DNA from: Capitulum mitella
Lineage: Eukaryota; Arthropoda; Thecostraca; Pollicipedomorpha; Pollicipedidae
Length of the DNA: 64,000 nucleotides
Direction of reading: 5' to 3'
Assembly: GCA_030062745.1 (NCBI GenBank)
Contig: CP099840.1
Coordinates: 9,973,033 to 10,037,032 of the forward strand
In this document: positions 45,022-58,254 of the stretch, piece after piece
Layout of the letters: every line of letters starts with the position of its first letter
How positions within the stretch are numbered: the stretch's first letter is position 1
Notes under the pieces: generated by a model
The model's database searches: none
The model's input: the letters and a program-made list of their open reading frames with translations, nothing else
What the model was told of the DNA's origin: nothing
Position numbers and translations under genes: made by a program

Positions 45022-46654
45022 AAAGACTGCCATCTCGAAAGACGAGTTGTGCGCAATCTTTTTTGGACAGTCCATAATTGAATAATACCCATTAATGTCC
45101 TTCTATTACCTATCTAATACCTATTAAATATTACAGTAATAAGGCTCACATTTAAATGCGTTGAGAATAAACAACAACCAAGTTGTTGTAACTAGTACCA
45201 GTAGAGTGTAAATGGCGAATTTTAACATGTCTTATCTTTTGTTTAGCATGTCGCGCACGAACGTCGCACGGCCTCACTACCAAACTTCGTGGGCGATTGC
45301 TGCAAACATGGCGGATGTTAGTTGTGCCGTTTTACAGGAGGAAGGAGCACCTGTTGCTGCTGAAGGGCCGGTGGTCCATCGGGGTAAACTCCGATGGGCT
45401 GCTTTACCCCACCTTCCCCATACCACACATCTTGACAACTGGCAAATAAAATTATGATATTAAAATATATTGAAAGTGACAATGAATCATTTGGGAATAT
45501 AGCAATACAAATATTTAAATACCAGGACAGTTATCGAAATATGATCACGATGTGGATTTGCAGAAACTGAACACGGCCTGAGGCGTGCATATTTGTTCGC
45601 ACCTTGGTCGCTGTAGGCTGGCACGCGCCGTCAGACGTTTGACGGTCCTGCCGATTCCGTCACACGGACCTTTTCCGTGACAATAGGTAAAGAAATGTCA
45701 CTCACAATTTTGGCTGAAATCTTTCTAGTGCAAATACATGTTTTTAAAGCTGCATTCGTTCGTGTGCTGTGCAGTGCAGCCGTGAAGGAAGCAGTGAATT
45801 TCCCTGATACCTTGGTTTTTGAAGTCCAAGCAATTAGTTACGTCTGTCTGATACACATAAACGGATTCAGTATTATGTTGAGTGTTGTCACTTACACAAA
45901 TTACGGAATAGCTGCTGGCCTTTATAGGTTCACCAGCAGTGGCCATATATACAACAAACGGGTGAATGGTCGCCTGGACGTTTCCCCAGTCATTTCCCTG
46001 GCCTTTGTCTTGCGCTACAAATGAGTAATTCCCCGAAAATTCATCATCTGCCATGGTTTCGTCTTGGGGAAATCAGTCTTCATGTTTCTCACGGAGCTGT
46101 TTTGCACCTGGGGAATGTTTTTGTGGCAACGCAGTTTAACAACGGAATTTGTTCGTGTGTCAATGAACTCTGGCGCATCGATACTTACGTTGTCTTGTTG
46201 GTGTTCATCCATTGCATGAATTTGACCTCATCGTCTTCAGACAGTTGTTACATGTCAGACAAATATGTCCGAAGAGCAGACTCGCTGGGACATCAATCGC
46301 ATTTTCCCAGCATGGAATATTCCGATGTATGTAGAAGACACTGTTTTTGTTATGCAGTCTTTGGTTGTTAAATTGGCATAACTGATCTTATCATGAGTTT
46401 TGGATTTTGATGTCCATCCACACACAAACGGAGTGTGCCGCCAGCCCCAGCCAGTACACATCATGGCGCACTCAAACTAGCGAATGTTGACAATCCTCTG
46501 TTGTTGTTGTTGTTTTATCTTTACATTGTTCGTACGCGTCTCTGAGATTACGCAGAATCAACTGTTTTTGATGGCAATGTTTTCCACAGTAATGAGCCCG
46601 AACTCTCGCATCTTTGTTCAGGACAAAGGCCGCTGATGTTGTTTTGCTTGTGAA
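45022..46654. other. Unassigned DNA inside the inverted-arm structure
   Basis: Reading frames at 45677-46024 (+) and 45725-46054 (-) show no known motif. GGGGTAAACTCC ... CTGCTTTACCCC (about 45380-45409) resembles the Tigger terminal repeat and may be the edge of a small related element. Confidence 0.3.
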
Positions 46655-47326
46655 ATTTCTGTAAAGTTTAAAACATGTTAGGTCGTATGTACCCACGACG
46701 ACCGATGACGAATCGCACACCTGTTGCCTGTATCTGTGAAATATGGCACTATCCAATTTGGCCCTGTTCACACAACAACCATTTGGTGGACGTGAGAAGT
46801 AAAAAGCCCGGCCACAGAGCGGGCGCCGATGATGTAGGCTAACTTCCGTAAAGCTCGACATGACCGGCTTCAGGCCTTTTCAGCACCATGTTGCTATCAA
46901 TGTTCCACTATACTTATTAATAATTCCGGACCACAGTTGCACGTAGATTACGAATTTCGAGAATCGAAGAAATTCATTGGGTGCCATTTTTCGTAAATCG
47001 CAAATGCTTATTTTAATTATGCAACACGGAACTGGAATATTTTTGGAAATTCGATGTCCCGCAGATGGCTTAAAACACGGCGTTTCATCTGTCGTTTTCT
47101 GATCTGTAAAATTCGTGTTAGTTCCTGAGATATAGTGCATTGTAAGGTGCGCTGCATGCTGTAACGTCATATTTTGACGTCACTGTCAACGGTGAATGGT
47201 TGATCGGAGAAGCCTTTGAAGATCAGAATCGTGATCAGGGCGTGAGACAAGCTTATACACATCATTCCATAAAAATCTGAGATGGTGGTGTGTACTCAAC
47301 CGGCTGAGCTGTCATGGAATGTCCCA
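46655..47326 (-). repeat. Right arm of the diverged inverted repeat
   Basis: Reverse-complement counterpart of 40648-41398 (shared words given there). Spurious frames at 46880-47170 and 46472-46861 on the minus strand come from this arm. Confidence 0.8.
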
Positions 47327-48945
47327 TGTATGAATGGTATTACAAAATACGCATATAGCCCGCGAATTACCGGAACAGTTTTGCCTCTCCCCGGTCTTTC
47401 CGGCATCACTTTAGAACGACAAAACCCATCGGTCCCAAAATTCCCGTATCTCGGCACGACCAGCACAACTACGCTTTGATGTACCCATGCTTCCTATAAA
47501 AAACTGACCAGACCACCATAGGCGAGGTCGTGTGACATAAGCAGAATCATAGACGCAGTTTTTAAATACTGTTAATAGGACTCCAGTTATTTCGGTGGCC
47601 ACAGGGCCGCTTGGGTCGCATGTTGATGTCTTAGCTGTCACCAGTTTTGCAAATTCCTCAAATATGTAGAAAAATGCTCACTCCTGTCGTAATTTGATAT
47701 TTTAGCCAGGCATGAAGGCCCATGCCTACCAATTTGGAAATATTTTCCGGGTCGCGCATCTGGCAACGCGCGATTCGTTCATGGATATCCACCCTTGCGC
47801 AGAGAGCATTCCTGTCGGCGGCCAGTTGATGGTGGCATTGAGCGAAATCGTACGCCAGCACGGGTATCATTTTCTATAGGCCTGGTAGGGCCCAAGCCCC
47901 ACTAGTTATGATCTGAGACCTGCAAATGCTCCTCTGAGCCCTACCAATGTTTTTTTTTTTCAAAACTATAAGTCATAAATGTATTGCATAAAAGGAAAAG
48001 GAAAAACGGAACCAGGAGTTTTCATACGAAAGAATAATTATACAGATCATCATCTACTATCCGTGCACAAGTAGTGCGAGGATAAGATATCTTATGTGGA
48101 TTGATGTCAGGTAGATACGGAGCTGGTCAATAGAGTCTGATGTGAGGCGTACGCTTGGTAAAAGGTCACTGTAATTGGCCGGTTATTTGAAGACCATCAA
48201 TATGGGGCCGAAAAGGTCAGACGGTCCCAGGTGGTCGTGTCGTGGGGTCTTGCACCACCACAGAACTATCCGGCACAGTCTGATTCGATGCCTCGGGCAA
48301 AAGCGTTCCATTTGGAACACACAGAAACGTAGGTAAACTAGGATCTTACTTACTTTATACATATATCCATTGAGAAACTCACATTTGGGGGAGTTCAGGC
48401 TGTCTGGCGCTCGGTTCGGCTCAATGATTTACACAAAATGACACCAATGTACGCCAGGGCCGCAGAACGGGAGACGATCGACCGGCTTGAAACTGTTTCT
48501 AAACTGAAGAAACCGAATTAGTGGTGTTTTTGAATAGAATGGTGATGTTCACGTTATGAAATAAGGTAAAAATATAGGGAAAATCAAGACCAATGAAACT
48601 GAAGCGAATAAAAGCACTTTTGACTACTGGCGATGGTTATGAAGCTAAAAATTAGAAGCATGCGCTCATTTTTCTGATTTCTTTCTCTCTCCGTTCCATT
48701 GACAATGACACACTCATGGACGTAGAAGCATGCAGAAAAGTGTGTCTGTGTGCGTGGTTGGGGGACAGAGACTTTTACCCATAGAACTAATGTTAAGTTT
48801 CCCCAAAGGTTCTAGGCCTAGATAGATAATTCTAAATCTAGATAGATTATTCTAAATCCATGGTTTAAGATAACCTTGGATGGCCTGAGACGACTTTGGA
48901 TGGCCTAAGATGACCTTTAAATGTCATTTGACCATAGTGTTGGTC
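47327..48945. other. No gene recognised
   Basis: Mixed sequence. GAGAAACTCACATTTGG (48371) and GATTTACACAAAATGACACC (about 48427) resemble 23440 and 23837, so a decayed dispersed repeat is likely. Confidence 0.35.
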
Positions 48946-48949
48946 ACCG

Positions 48950-49113
48950 ACGCAACCAGGAAAACAGGGGACCTCCTTCCCCTCCCCCCATTAGGCTCGC
49001 ATTTTTTAATTAAACTCATCCCACATCGTTTTCCCAGCAGAGAGTTTTCTCATAATTTAAGTTCTCACGGAGCTCTGTCCCCCTTCTTAGGAAAATCCTG
49101 GTTGCACCCCTGG
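48950..49113 (-). mobile_element. Short dispersed element, 'GCAGCCAGGATTTTC' family
   Basis: Left end CGCAACCAGGAAAACAGGGG, right end GGAAAATCCTGGTTGCACCC; interior GCTCGCATTTTTTAA, TTTTCCCAGCAGAG and TTCTCACGGAGCTCTG correspond in order to the copies at 2993 and 12172. About 164 bp. Confidence 0.65.
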
Positions 49114-49119
49114 CGTTGG

Positions 49120-50080
49120 TTAATTCGGACGTTACATTTCACTTAAGAAGTTGCTGTTATCTGCAAGAAAAAAACTTCTGATGCTCCAGGAATGCATTTA
49201 AGCCCAGTCTGCTCCCCTCCCCCGAAAGGAATGGTACGTGCCGGGCAGGAGCACGGGATAGGATTAACCTTGTTTCGTGGGATGTTGAGGCTGATGGTAG
49301 TGCGGTTCTTGACGGCTGCACACGTTGAGATATTGCTATGAGCAAACTGAACGACAAATAGATGGTCCCTTTAAATGGGGACAGGCTTCAGAAATTTCGA
49401 TTTTGCCTGTTCGTTTCACCGCTTTGAAAAATTAACATGTCTTTAGAAAACAAATGTTTCGAAAACATCAGCAAGATACTTTCCGTCCGAAAGGGATGGA
49501 AGGGCATGTTGGTTCACCTTTTCCAACAAAGGGGGCAGGGACATGGCCCCGATGCCCGCCCCCCCCCCCTCTGAATCCCCCAGTGGTGTAAACAAATCAG
49601 GGTGACTTGAGCTGGACGGAGAGCTCCGGAAATTCCGGCATGCCTCATGCGGCCGTCTGAAACTACCACGCTCCGCCAACATGAACGGCTGATGCTTTCA
49701 AGCGAATGATCTGCACAGAGGAAGTTCTTTCCGTGCGTCAACAAACACCGTTCGGCCCTGTCAGTGGGTCGGCTGCCTGGTGACGTCACGCCGACAATGT
49801 GCGGTGCCGGCGTCGTCCCTCCTCTGACAGGCCGACGGCGGCACCCTTGGTGCTGGCTCCGGACGGCGCCCTCCGGAGATCCGGCCCGGGCTCGGGCCGG
49901 ACCTGGCCGAGTTCTGTTGGCTCAGCGGTGGCGGGCGCGGCTATCGGCGTCCGGGAAAGCCCCGCGCCGTTCGGCCGCCGACACCTCTATCAGCCGCCGC
50001 CCAGTAGGCCGTGACGCATCACACCGGCGCGGGCGGTCGTGGTGCAAAGATCACAGCCGATGTCGCAACAATGAGCAGGT
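49120..50080. other. GC-rich unassigned DNA
   Basis: A C-run with dispersed-repeat features (49550-49580) and a strongly GC-rich block (49750-50070). Long overlapping frames on both strands reflect base composition rather than coding; no motif or splice structure supports a gene. Confidence 0.35.
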
Positions 50081-50084
50081 GCGG

Positions 50085-51645
50085 ATCCAGGGGGATGGGG
50101 CGGTAGCCACCGTCCCGAGGCCTGAAAGGGGTCCGTATGAGCTTTATGGGGTCTCTGAAAACCTGACGGGCTCATGATGCAGTTCGGGGGGCTCCGGCAG
50201 GGTCAGATGACCCCTGAGGCGGATAGAAGGGCCCCTGAGGCCCTCAAAGTGTCCCTGAGACCACAACAGGGCCCCAACACGGCAGAGAGTCACTGAGATC
50301 GTCAGAAGAGTCATAACGCCGCTGAAACGACCAAGATGAGGACTGAGTCCGTAGGACGGCATATGGGTCCCTGGAATGTCATAGGGGTCCCGAATGGGGT
50401 TCACGGACCTGTGTGAAAAGCTGAAGACTCCTGATTCAGCCAGAGGACCTTCGGGAGGGTTAAGAAGACCCTGAGACGGCATGATGGCCTCTAAGATGAA
50501 TAGAAGGGCACCTGAAACTCCCCAAGGGTCCCTGGGTCTGCAGGAGGGGCTCCAACACGATAAAGGGTTCATGGAACCGGTATGACTGCCAGAGAGGCCC
50601 CTGAGATGACAAGAACTTGAGAATGTGCCTAGCACGACGTAAGGAGCCCCTAGCCAGCCAAAGGGACCCCCTGAACGGGGTTTATCGGCGACCTTCTCAA
50701 CATCGAAAGGGCCCCAAAGGGGCTACACTGATCTTTTTGAAAACCTGAGGGACTCTTGGTACAGTCAGAGGGCCCCGGGAAGTTCAAGTGAGTCTTGAGA
50801 CGGCAAGATGGGCCCCTGTGCGGCAGATGGCCCCTAAGACCTCCAGAAAAGCCGGGGTGCCTTTGTGAGGCAAAGACGATAAGAAGACCTCTTATACGGT
50901 ATAGGGGCCCTAGACGGCCAGACGGCCCCGAGTGTGCAAGGCGGGCTCCTGGCACGGACAACGTCCCCCTGAAACTGCCAGTGAGGCCCCTAAAGTGCCA
51001 ACAAAGACCCCTGATACGGCTACAGAGGCGCTGAGACTGCAAGGCATACCCCAAAAGAGGAAGACCCCTGATACAGCCATGAAAACGGAAACAGAGACTT
51101 TCAGAGGACCAGTATTCTCCCCAGGGGTCCTGAAATTGGTAAAAGGTGTTTTATAAGTGCCAGAGGGCCCATGAAACGGCAAAAAAAGTTCCCCATAGAC
51201 GACAAAAAGGGCGCCAAGGACAACAGGCTGCTGAGACTGAGACAACAGACTGGGACTGCTAAAACGGGACCTTTGAGACTGCTAACTAGCAGTTTCTAGA
51301 CACAGGGGACCCTGAAACTACTTAACCTTGAGACATCCAGATAGCTCCTGAAACGGCCAAAGGACTTAGGGGATTGTCAGAGGCGCCTCTGCCACGGCAG
51401 AGAGAGACTTATTAAGGGCCCTTGTGACTGTCTGAGGGGCTTCTTAGGCGGCAAAAATTTCCCAGACACGACAGGAGGAAAGCTGATATGATTTAGCGTC
51501 CCTAAAACGGCCATATGGATCCCTGAAGCTGTGCAAGGTGCCCCTGAAACTGCCGAAGGAGTGCCCAAGACGTCCCAATGGATTCGTGGAACTGCAAAAG
51601 GAGCCTGAGACCACTAGAGGGCCATGACGCGGCACACGGCTCGAG
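50085..51645 (-). mobile_element. Large unclassified repeat, partial copy C (satellite part)
   Basis: Degenerate units of the GGCCCCTGAGACNGCCAGAG type run throughout, in the same orientation as copy B. Landmarks equivalent to 53.6-55.2 kb occur in the same order, for example GATACAGCCATG near 51070 (54630 in copy B) and GCCACGGCAGAGAGAGAC near 51391 (54955). Ends: GCGGATCCAGGGGGATGG at the left and GTTGCGTAGCAAGGGGGG at the right. Confidence 0.7.
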
Positions 51646-51649
51646 ACAG

Positions 51650-54600
51650 TTGCGTAGCAAGGGGGGGGAAGCAAAGGGGCCATGGCCCACCTGGAGGCCA
51701 AGCGGGGCATCCTGGTGGCCGAGCGGGCCCCAGTTCTTTGGATAACGTGAGGCGCCCGCAGGGCGTCTTACAATGTCCGAAATAGACAATGAGAGCAAAA
51801 TAAGAATATTTTAAGCATTTACCGGCTCAGTGGAAGCGGGTTCCCACTAACGCACACTGGAAGGGGGCTAAAAAAGTGCCCCTCCTGCGATCTCGGAAAC
51901 GGAAGGAATTAGTGACACGAAGTTTTATAAACAGGGTGGGGTCATAACGATTTACAACGTGTGCAATTTTCATGGCTCTAGCTCAATATCTCCGAGGTCA
52001 AATGGGATCGAACAGGTCAACTTTGGGCACTTTCTCGGTCCGTACGAGCCATTTCGTAAGACTTTTCGAACGGAGCGGGAAAAGGGTGTTTTTTGGGCGT
52101 TAAAACGTGGACTACGACAATTTCAATTCATTTGATGTCTTTACGGAGGATTTCGGGCCGAGGTCATGTCGGGTCATTAATTAATTAATCTCTGGCGCCA
52201 TTTTTTCATCTTTTGCAGATCAGATTTCGAGCAACACGGGATAGCTTGGGTGTAAATAAGGACCTTACACGCATCTTTTGGCTTACTTTCAGGGAAGGTA
52301 GCCAACATCGGTACATTTGGTCACTTCCGGCGTTTCTATTTATGTATGCATGCATATGTATATATGTATATACATGTGAGTACCAATGTGCCAAACGTGT
52401 TTTCAGTGCGGTCTTTGAATGCACATTTCACACAGATCGGCATATTGCAAAGCAAATCTGGACCCGGTCACAAAGTAGTTGCCCTTGACCTTTGATGGCC
52501 TGGACCTGAAATGCCGCTGAAACATGTAAGCGTATCCATGTGCCCACACGTGTTTTTATTAGGGTCTTTTAATGCATATTTCATAGAAATCGACATGTCG
52601 CAAAGCAAATCTGGACCAAGTCACAATATATTTGACCTTGACCTTCACTGACCCTGGTATATGTAAGCGTATCAGTGTGCGCACACGTGTTTTTATAAGG
52701 ATCTCTGAATGCATATTTCACACAAATCGACATGTCGCAAAGCAAAACTGGATCAAGTCACAAGTTGTTTGACCTTGACCTTTGATAAAATTTACTCTTA
52801 TTGACCCTGGCTTTGGTCTTAGTACATCTATTACTTGTGCCCGAATGACGTCGTGTGATTATGTTCAAACGGTAATCTTAGGCAGAACGCTGATCCTTTC
52901 ACAAAGTTCCCATTTGTCAGCGACAACCGTCCTTGGTCTGAGCTCAAATTCTTGGAACTTCATAAATTTCCGTTTGATTTTCGATTTTTCTGCGTCAATC
53001 GGCGAGTTATTCAATTGCCATAAACGTGACAAAGTAGCAACAACCAACTCCGATCCGTTCTCGAGATATTCAAGAAAAGCAGGTGGGGGGCACAAGAAGA
53101 CCCCTTTCCAGTGTGCAAGTCTTACGAACCTAAGGAAAACGTACTCCAAATATACAAGAAGGCGTTGTGTGATATGAAGAGAGGCCCGTGGTCTGAATGA
53201 GCGTTTAGGGGCCCCTGCTAGCCTGTAGGGGAGTTCGCTGCTTGTCTGGGGAGGGCCCCCTGTCGGCTCATAAAGGGCCCCTGTCAGCCTCTGAAGGGAC
53301 CTCTTTTCGGTCTGGAAGAAGGCCCTACCCCTGCCTCCAGAGGTCGACAGGAGCCCTTTAAAGGCGGATAGGGTGCCCTCTACATACAGGCAGTCACCTC
53401 TCCTGGCCAACATGGGCCCCTAAACGATCATTCAGGGGCGGCTCCTGCTTTCCTATAAAATGTCCCTGCCGGCCTGTAAGAGGCACCCGCCAGGTCGGCA
53501 GGCACGTCTTTACAGGCCAGCTTGGGCCCCCTTTAAATTTCAGCGGGGCCCCTTTACAAACCGACAGTAACTGCAGTCACATGGTGCCCTACTGATTACG
53601 AGGACCAGGCGCAGATCCAAAAGCGGGGGGGGGGCAATTGGGGCGATCTTCCCCGTCCCCATGAGGCCTGAGAAGGGGCCCCTGTCAGACTTAAAAAAGG
53701 GCCGAAAGGGCCGAAAGGGCCCCGTGTGAGCTTCACGGGGTGTCTGTAAGAACCTGACGGCTCTTGATGGAGTCAGGGAGGCCTCCTGGAGGGCCAGATG
53801 ACCTCTGAGACGCATAGATGGTCCCTGAGGCTCCCAAAGAGCCCATGGGGCCACAACAGGGCCCCAGCACGGCAGAGTGTCCTTGAGACTGCCAGATGGC
53901 TCATAGGGCCCCTGAGACGGCCAAGATAAGGACTGAGTCCCTAGGGCCCCTGTGAGTGCAATGCTGAATGTTCTTGATGTAGTCAGAGGGCCTCCGGGAG
54001 GGTTAATGAGACCGTGAAGCGGTAAGATGGTCCCTAAGATGTAAAGAAGGATCCTTGAAACTCTTCAAGGGCCCCGGGAACCGCAAGGAGCCCCAACACG
54101 GCAAAGGGTCCATGAGACCATGAGACCAGAGAAGCACCTGAGACGGAAAGAACTTAAGAAGGTGCGTAGCACGGCATAAGGAGACCCTGGCCAGCCAGAG
54201 GGGCCCCTGAACAGGGATTCGTCGGTGACCTTGTCAACCTTCAGAGGAGCCATAAATGGGCTACACTGGCCTTTTTGAAACCTTGAGGAGTTCTTGAGGC
54301 TGTCCGGGGTCCCCGGGAAGGTCAGATGGTTTCTGAGACGGCAAGATGGGCCAGTGCACCGGGGATGACCCCTGAGACCGCCAAAAAGGTCTCAGGGCCC
54401 CTGCGAATCAAAGACGATAAGATGGCCTCTGAGACTGTATTTGGCCTTTATGGGGGCGCTGAATGGCATGAGGGTCCTCGAGTGTAATAAGCAGGCCCCT
54501 GGCACGGGCAATGTCCCCCTGAGACTGCCAGTGAGATCTCTGAATCGCCAACTGAAGCCAAATCCCTTCTTGCGGCTAGAGGCGCCCTAAAAGACTGCCA

Positions 54601-55270
54601 GATATACCTCCCGTAACAGAGTAAGACCCCTGATACAGCCATGGGGATCACCGGAGACGTTCAGGGGGCCTGCGGCACTGCACAGGAACCCTGAAATTGC
54701 CAAAAGGTCTTTTGTAGTTGCCAAAGGGCCTATGAGGTGGCGAGAATGTTTCCCAGAGACAATAAGGGAGGTACCCAGCACCACAGGGAGTCCACTGAGA
54801 CCGCTAGAGAGGGACCTTTAAGACTGCTAACTAGAAGTCTCTTACAATAGAGGCCCCTGAGACGACCAGAGGGGTCCCTGAAACTTCTGACCTTGAGGCG
54901 TCCAGTCTACTCCTGAAACGGCCAAAGGACCTAGAGGATTGCCAGAGGCGCCTCTGTCACGGCAGAGACTTATAGAGGGCGTTTTTCTAGTGCCTGTGGG
55001 ACTCATTAGACGGCAAAAACGTCCCAGGGACGACAAGAGGGAACCCGAGATGGCTCAAGCGTCCCTGAAACTGCTAGATGGATCCCTGAGATTGTCCGAG
55101 GTGCCCCTGAAACTGCCAAAGGAGCGCCTGAGACGTCCCGCAGGATACGTGAAACTGTAAAACGTGAACCTGAGACCACCAGAGGGTCCTGGCAAGGCAG
55201 ACGGCCCGAGACGACCAAAACTGCCCCTGTAACTGCGAGAGGCAACCTAACCTAAGCTGGCAAAAGTGTC
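51650..55270 (-). mobile_element. Large unclassified repeat, copy B (about 3.6 kb, inverted to copy A)
   Basis: Reverse complement of 25985-29560 with all landmarks in mirrored order: CCCAGTTCTTTGGATAACGT near 51728, GATCTCGGAAACGG near 51890, TCAAGGTCA-type tandem units at 52.3-52.8 kb, GTTCTCGAGATATTC near 53057, GACCTGGC/CAGGTCGGCAG blocks at 53.2-53.5 kb, satellite at 53.6-55.2 kb, and CAACCTAACCTAAGCTGGCA at 55243. A G-run with GCGCAGATCCAAAAGC (53610) may be a small insertion. No protein motif found. Confidence 0.75.
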
Positions 55271-55274
55271 CAGA

Positions 55275-58060
55275 AACTTCGAGGGCGCTATGGGGTTCCC
55301 AAACCGGATGCGGGCGAGACATTCCAAACAGAGAGAGGGCCGCAGCCGCCTGAAATCCAGCCGTTTTTGTCTTACTTTAGCTTCTTTTACGGGGACAAAA
55401 CGCATTATTCTTCCAAATAAGGAAACGCGCTTGATTTTTTTAGGTTACTTTGATAACGACGCAAAATTACACCAAACATTCCCCCTGGACCCGCGCGTAT
55501 CCACATTTTTGATGCCTGAAGAGCAAAAAGAATGGCGACGGTCGAGAGGTGACCCTGTGCTGACCATTCCCCCCCCAAGCGAAATCCTCGATCTGCCCTT
55601 GGCCCTGAGCCAACAACGGATCGCTATCTGGCCTGTGCTCTCCGGGCTGGCTGCCACTGGCCGTGCCGTGCCTCCTGGCGCTATAGGCTGTACCGCTATG
55701 CACCAGGGGCACCACAGGCCCGTGTGCTAAGGAGTCAGGGGCCACATTTTGTTTGCTGGCAGACCCTTGACCGCCCAAGTAGAGAACTTTCTGGGCCTTA
55801 CCACCGTCACCTGGTGCAAACCCTGTTACGTCGCTTTTAAAGTAGGTAAGGACCACTAGGCAAGAAATGTGTTCTGGAAAGAGGTAGGGGTACTGGCTAC
55901 TTTCGAGCCGCAATAGGGTTAATGTAAAATTTAGCCTGTGGAGGAGACGGCATGGTGCCCCCAGAACCCCCCCTCCCCTTCCGCCGCCTAGTGCGCCAAA
56001 TTCGTTTTGCACTGGGTGTCAAGATGTAGCAAAAAATTCAAAAGATGTAAATATTTTAGTGACCATGGCAGAAATAAACGTTGCCAACGCCAACAATGTT
56101 GAAAAAAATAGTTTTTGTTTACGTGTGCAGATGTAAAAATTGCCAAGGGATTTCTAAATCGTGGTGGAAATATGCATGATGATTGAATCGTGCACTGTGA
56201 AGACGCAACATCAGGCCATCTGGGTACATGCAATTTGTTGTCAAAATGCTGTTCAGGTGTGATTATTGCCACAATTCAGATGTGTCTATTTTCGTGGTTC
56301 GGTGTCATGTCCAAACAAATATGCACTCTGGTCACACTGGGAGAGAGCCACTGATGGAATTTATTCCCACGCAACACAACACCTACGGAGTACCTATATT
56401 AACTCGGCACCGCCTGGGGGTGTCAAATAGTTTTTTGTGAGGAACTTCTGAACCGTTAAAGCCAGCTCAACCAAAGTTTCAGTACCTGTTCACCAATCCA
56501 TTTTACATATTTTGACATCAAAACTATTTCCATGATATGACCTATCATGGAAATGGTTCTGATGTTAAATTATGTGATCATGGAGATATGACGTCATAAG
56601 TGAACCCTTGCGTGCATGTTTTTTGCCTTTTGTTTGTCATTACCTCTTTTTGAACCGTGGCGGCGGTGGTGCGAACATGCTTCGTTTTTTCTAGTATTTG
56701 CAAATATAATGCATGGATCATTTGGATTTACATAGGAGACAGTTCCCGGAGGAACATGCCACTGTGACACGTCAAGATAAGAAGTCATGATAGGTCACAA
56801 GCATGATGACGGTTGGACTGATCTGCATTGTGGGTGATAGAAGTGGTTGCCGCCGACCTTCCCCTCGTTCAAGCCAGACAAGCAAATTTATATGCGCCTC
56901 TTAGCAAGGTTCGCCAAATGTAACATGAGGTCATGTCAGGTCACACCATACGTAGATGTCAAAGCGAAATGAAATACAGCATTGTCTGTGGAAGACCGTT
57001 CAGTAGCAGCAGAAAGCAATTATTGTTCCTAGTAAGAAATGAAAAATGACTGTCTGTTCAGACCTGGCTTGACCTTGACCCGATGAGGAGCAGACAGAGC
57101 AGTTTTAATTATCACGACATGTCGTTTCAGTTCTGTTATTGACACACCAAGAATCCCGCGACTAATTATTGCTCTTTGTCAAGAGTAATGCAACCTTATC
57201 TGACCTAACTTGGATTAACCTTGGCTAGGTGAAAAGCACGTAATGCAGAACTGATCATCAGAAGGTTTCACTTCCGTCATTGATGTCACGTGGGCCAAAA
57301 TTGCTCCGAGTAAGTGTCTGTCTTTGACATGTAAAGTAAGACCAATATTTTGCCCGACTAAGGCTAACCTTGACCCGACATTTTTATACATTTTAGCATG
57401 CTTCTGATGCAGAAGATCGTGACCTTTCGTTTGATACCCAGCTGGAGGCTCTATGACCATTATTGCTGATGACACAATGTACGAACCGGCGTCAGTTTTT
57501 CTGATGTCGTGTTATGTGTTTTACGTGACTTGTGACGTCATCAGTCAAGTGACCAGGGCTTTCATGGTATTTTCTGAATCGCAAGACTCAAGGTAATCGA
57601 CTGATGGTAGACCAGTTCAGATCACTAGATCTGATAACAGGGATCCTGAGATAACAGGGGTGCCCTTTTTGGCACCACCTCAAACGGGCGCGGCTATTAA
57701 ACGCGCCGGGCGGTGCCGGACCAACCTTCGCTCACCGGGGCGGGTCCTGAGAACCGTCCCCCAAGTTTACTAAACGTAGCGCAAAAACAATTCGCAACAA
57801 AATGTGCCAGTTGTTCAAAAAGAGATAATGGCAAACAGAAAACGCTGTTTTAATTCTCGACTTTGTCTCTGCAAAACGGACATTCTCAATTTGGGGGGAA
57901 ACTGTTCGACCCGACCTCAGGTCAACCTTAGTGAGATGCAGTTTTTGGACTTTCTGCCAGAAATTACCATGTAAAACAGGGCGGACCATCGCGGAGGAAA
58001 TCTGGCATTGTTCCTCCGTGCCATCCAGCCTGGTGGTCCACTGGGGCGGCAAACTGTCAT
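55275..58060. other. No gene recognised; TGACCT-rich stretches
   Basis: Overlapping frames at 55266-55730 (+) and 55467-56012 (-) have no known motif. Between about 56.8 and 57.5 kb TGACCT/AGGTCA words recur (GGTCATGTCAGGTCACACC, TGGCTTGACCTTGACCCG). CCATGATAGG-like inverted words flank 56528-56560. Confidence 0.35.
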
Positions 58061-58254
58061 CTGACCGTAGAAGGTGGGTCGCCTTCCTGTCATTATAGCA
58101 GGTTCAAGAAGCGTCGCCAAGCTCCTCGATGTTTCGCAGCTTGGACGCGGAACTGGATCTGGAGCGGCCGACGTTATCGCGCATCGTCTGGAAGACTGGG
58201 AGATCTCGGGTAACGTCGTCGGCATGAGCTTCAACACCACCTCCAGCAATACTG

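Noticed and set aside
45677..46861. Adjacent minus- and plus-strand frames inside the inverted arms as a transposase
   Set aside because: No DDE, zinc-finger or helicase motif could be identified, and stops separate the frames.
55266..56012. 154-aa and 181-aa frames on opposite strands
   Set aside because: They overlap each other, start at the edge of the large repeat, and show no domain or splice evidence.
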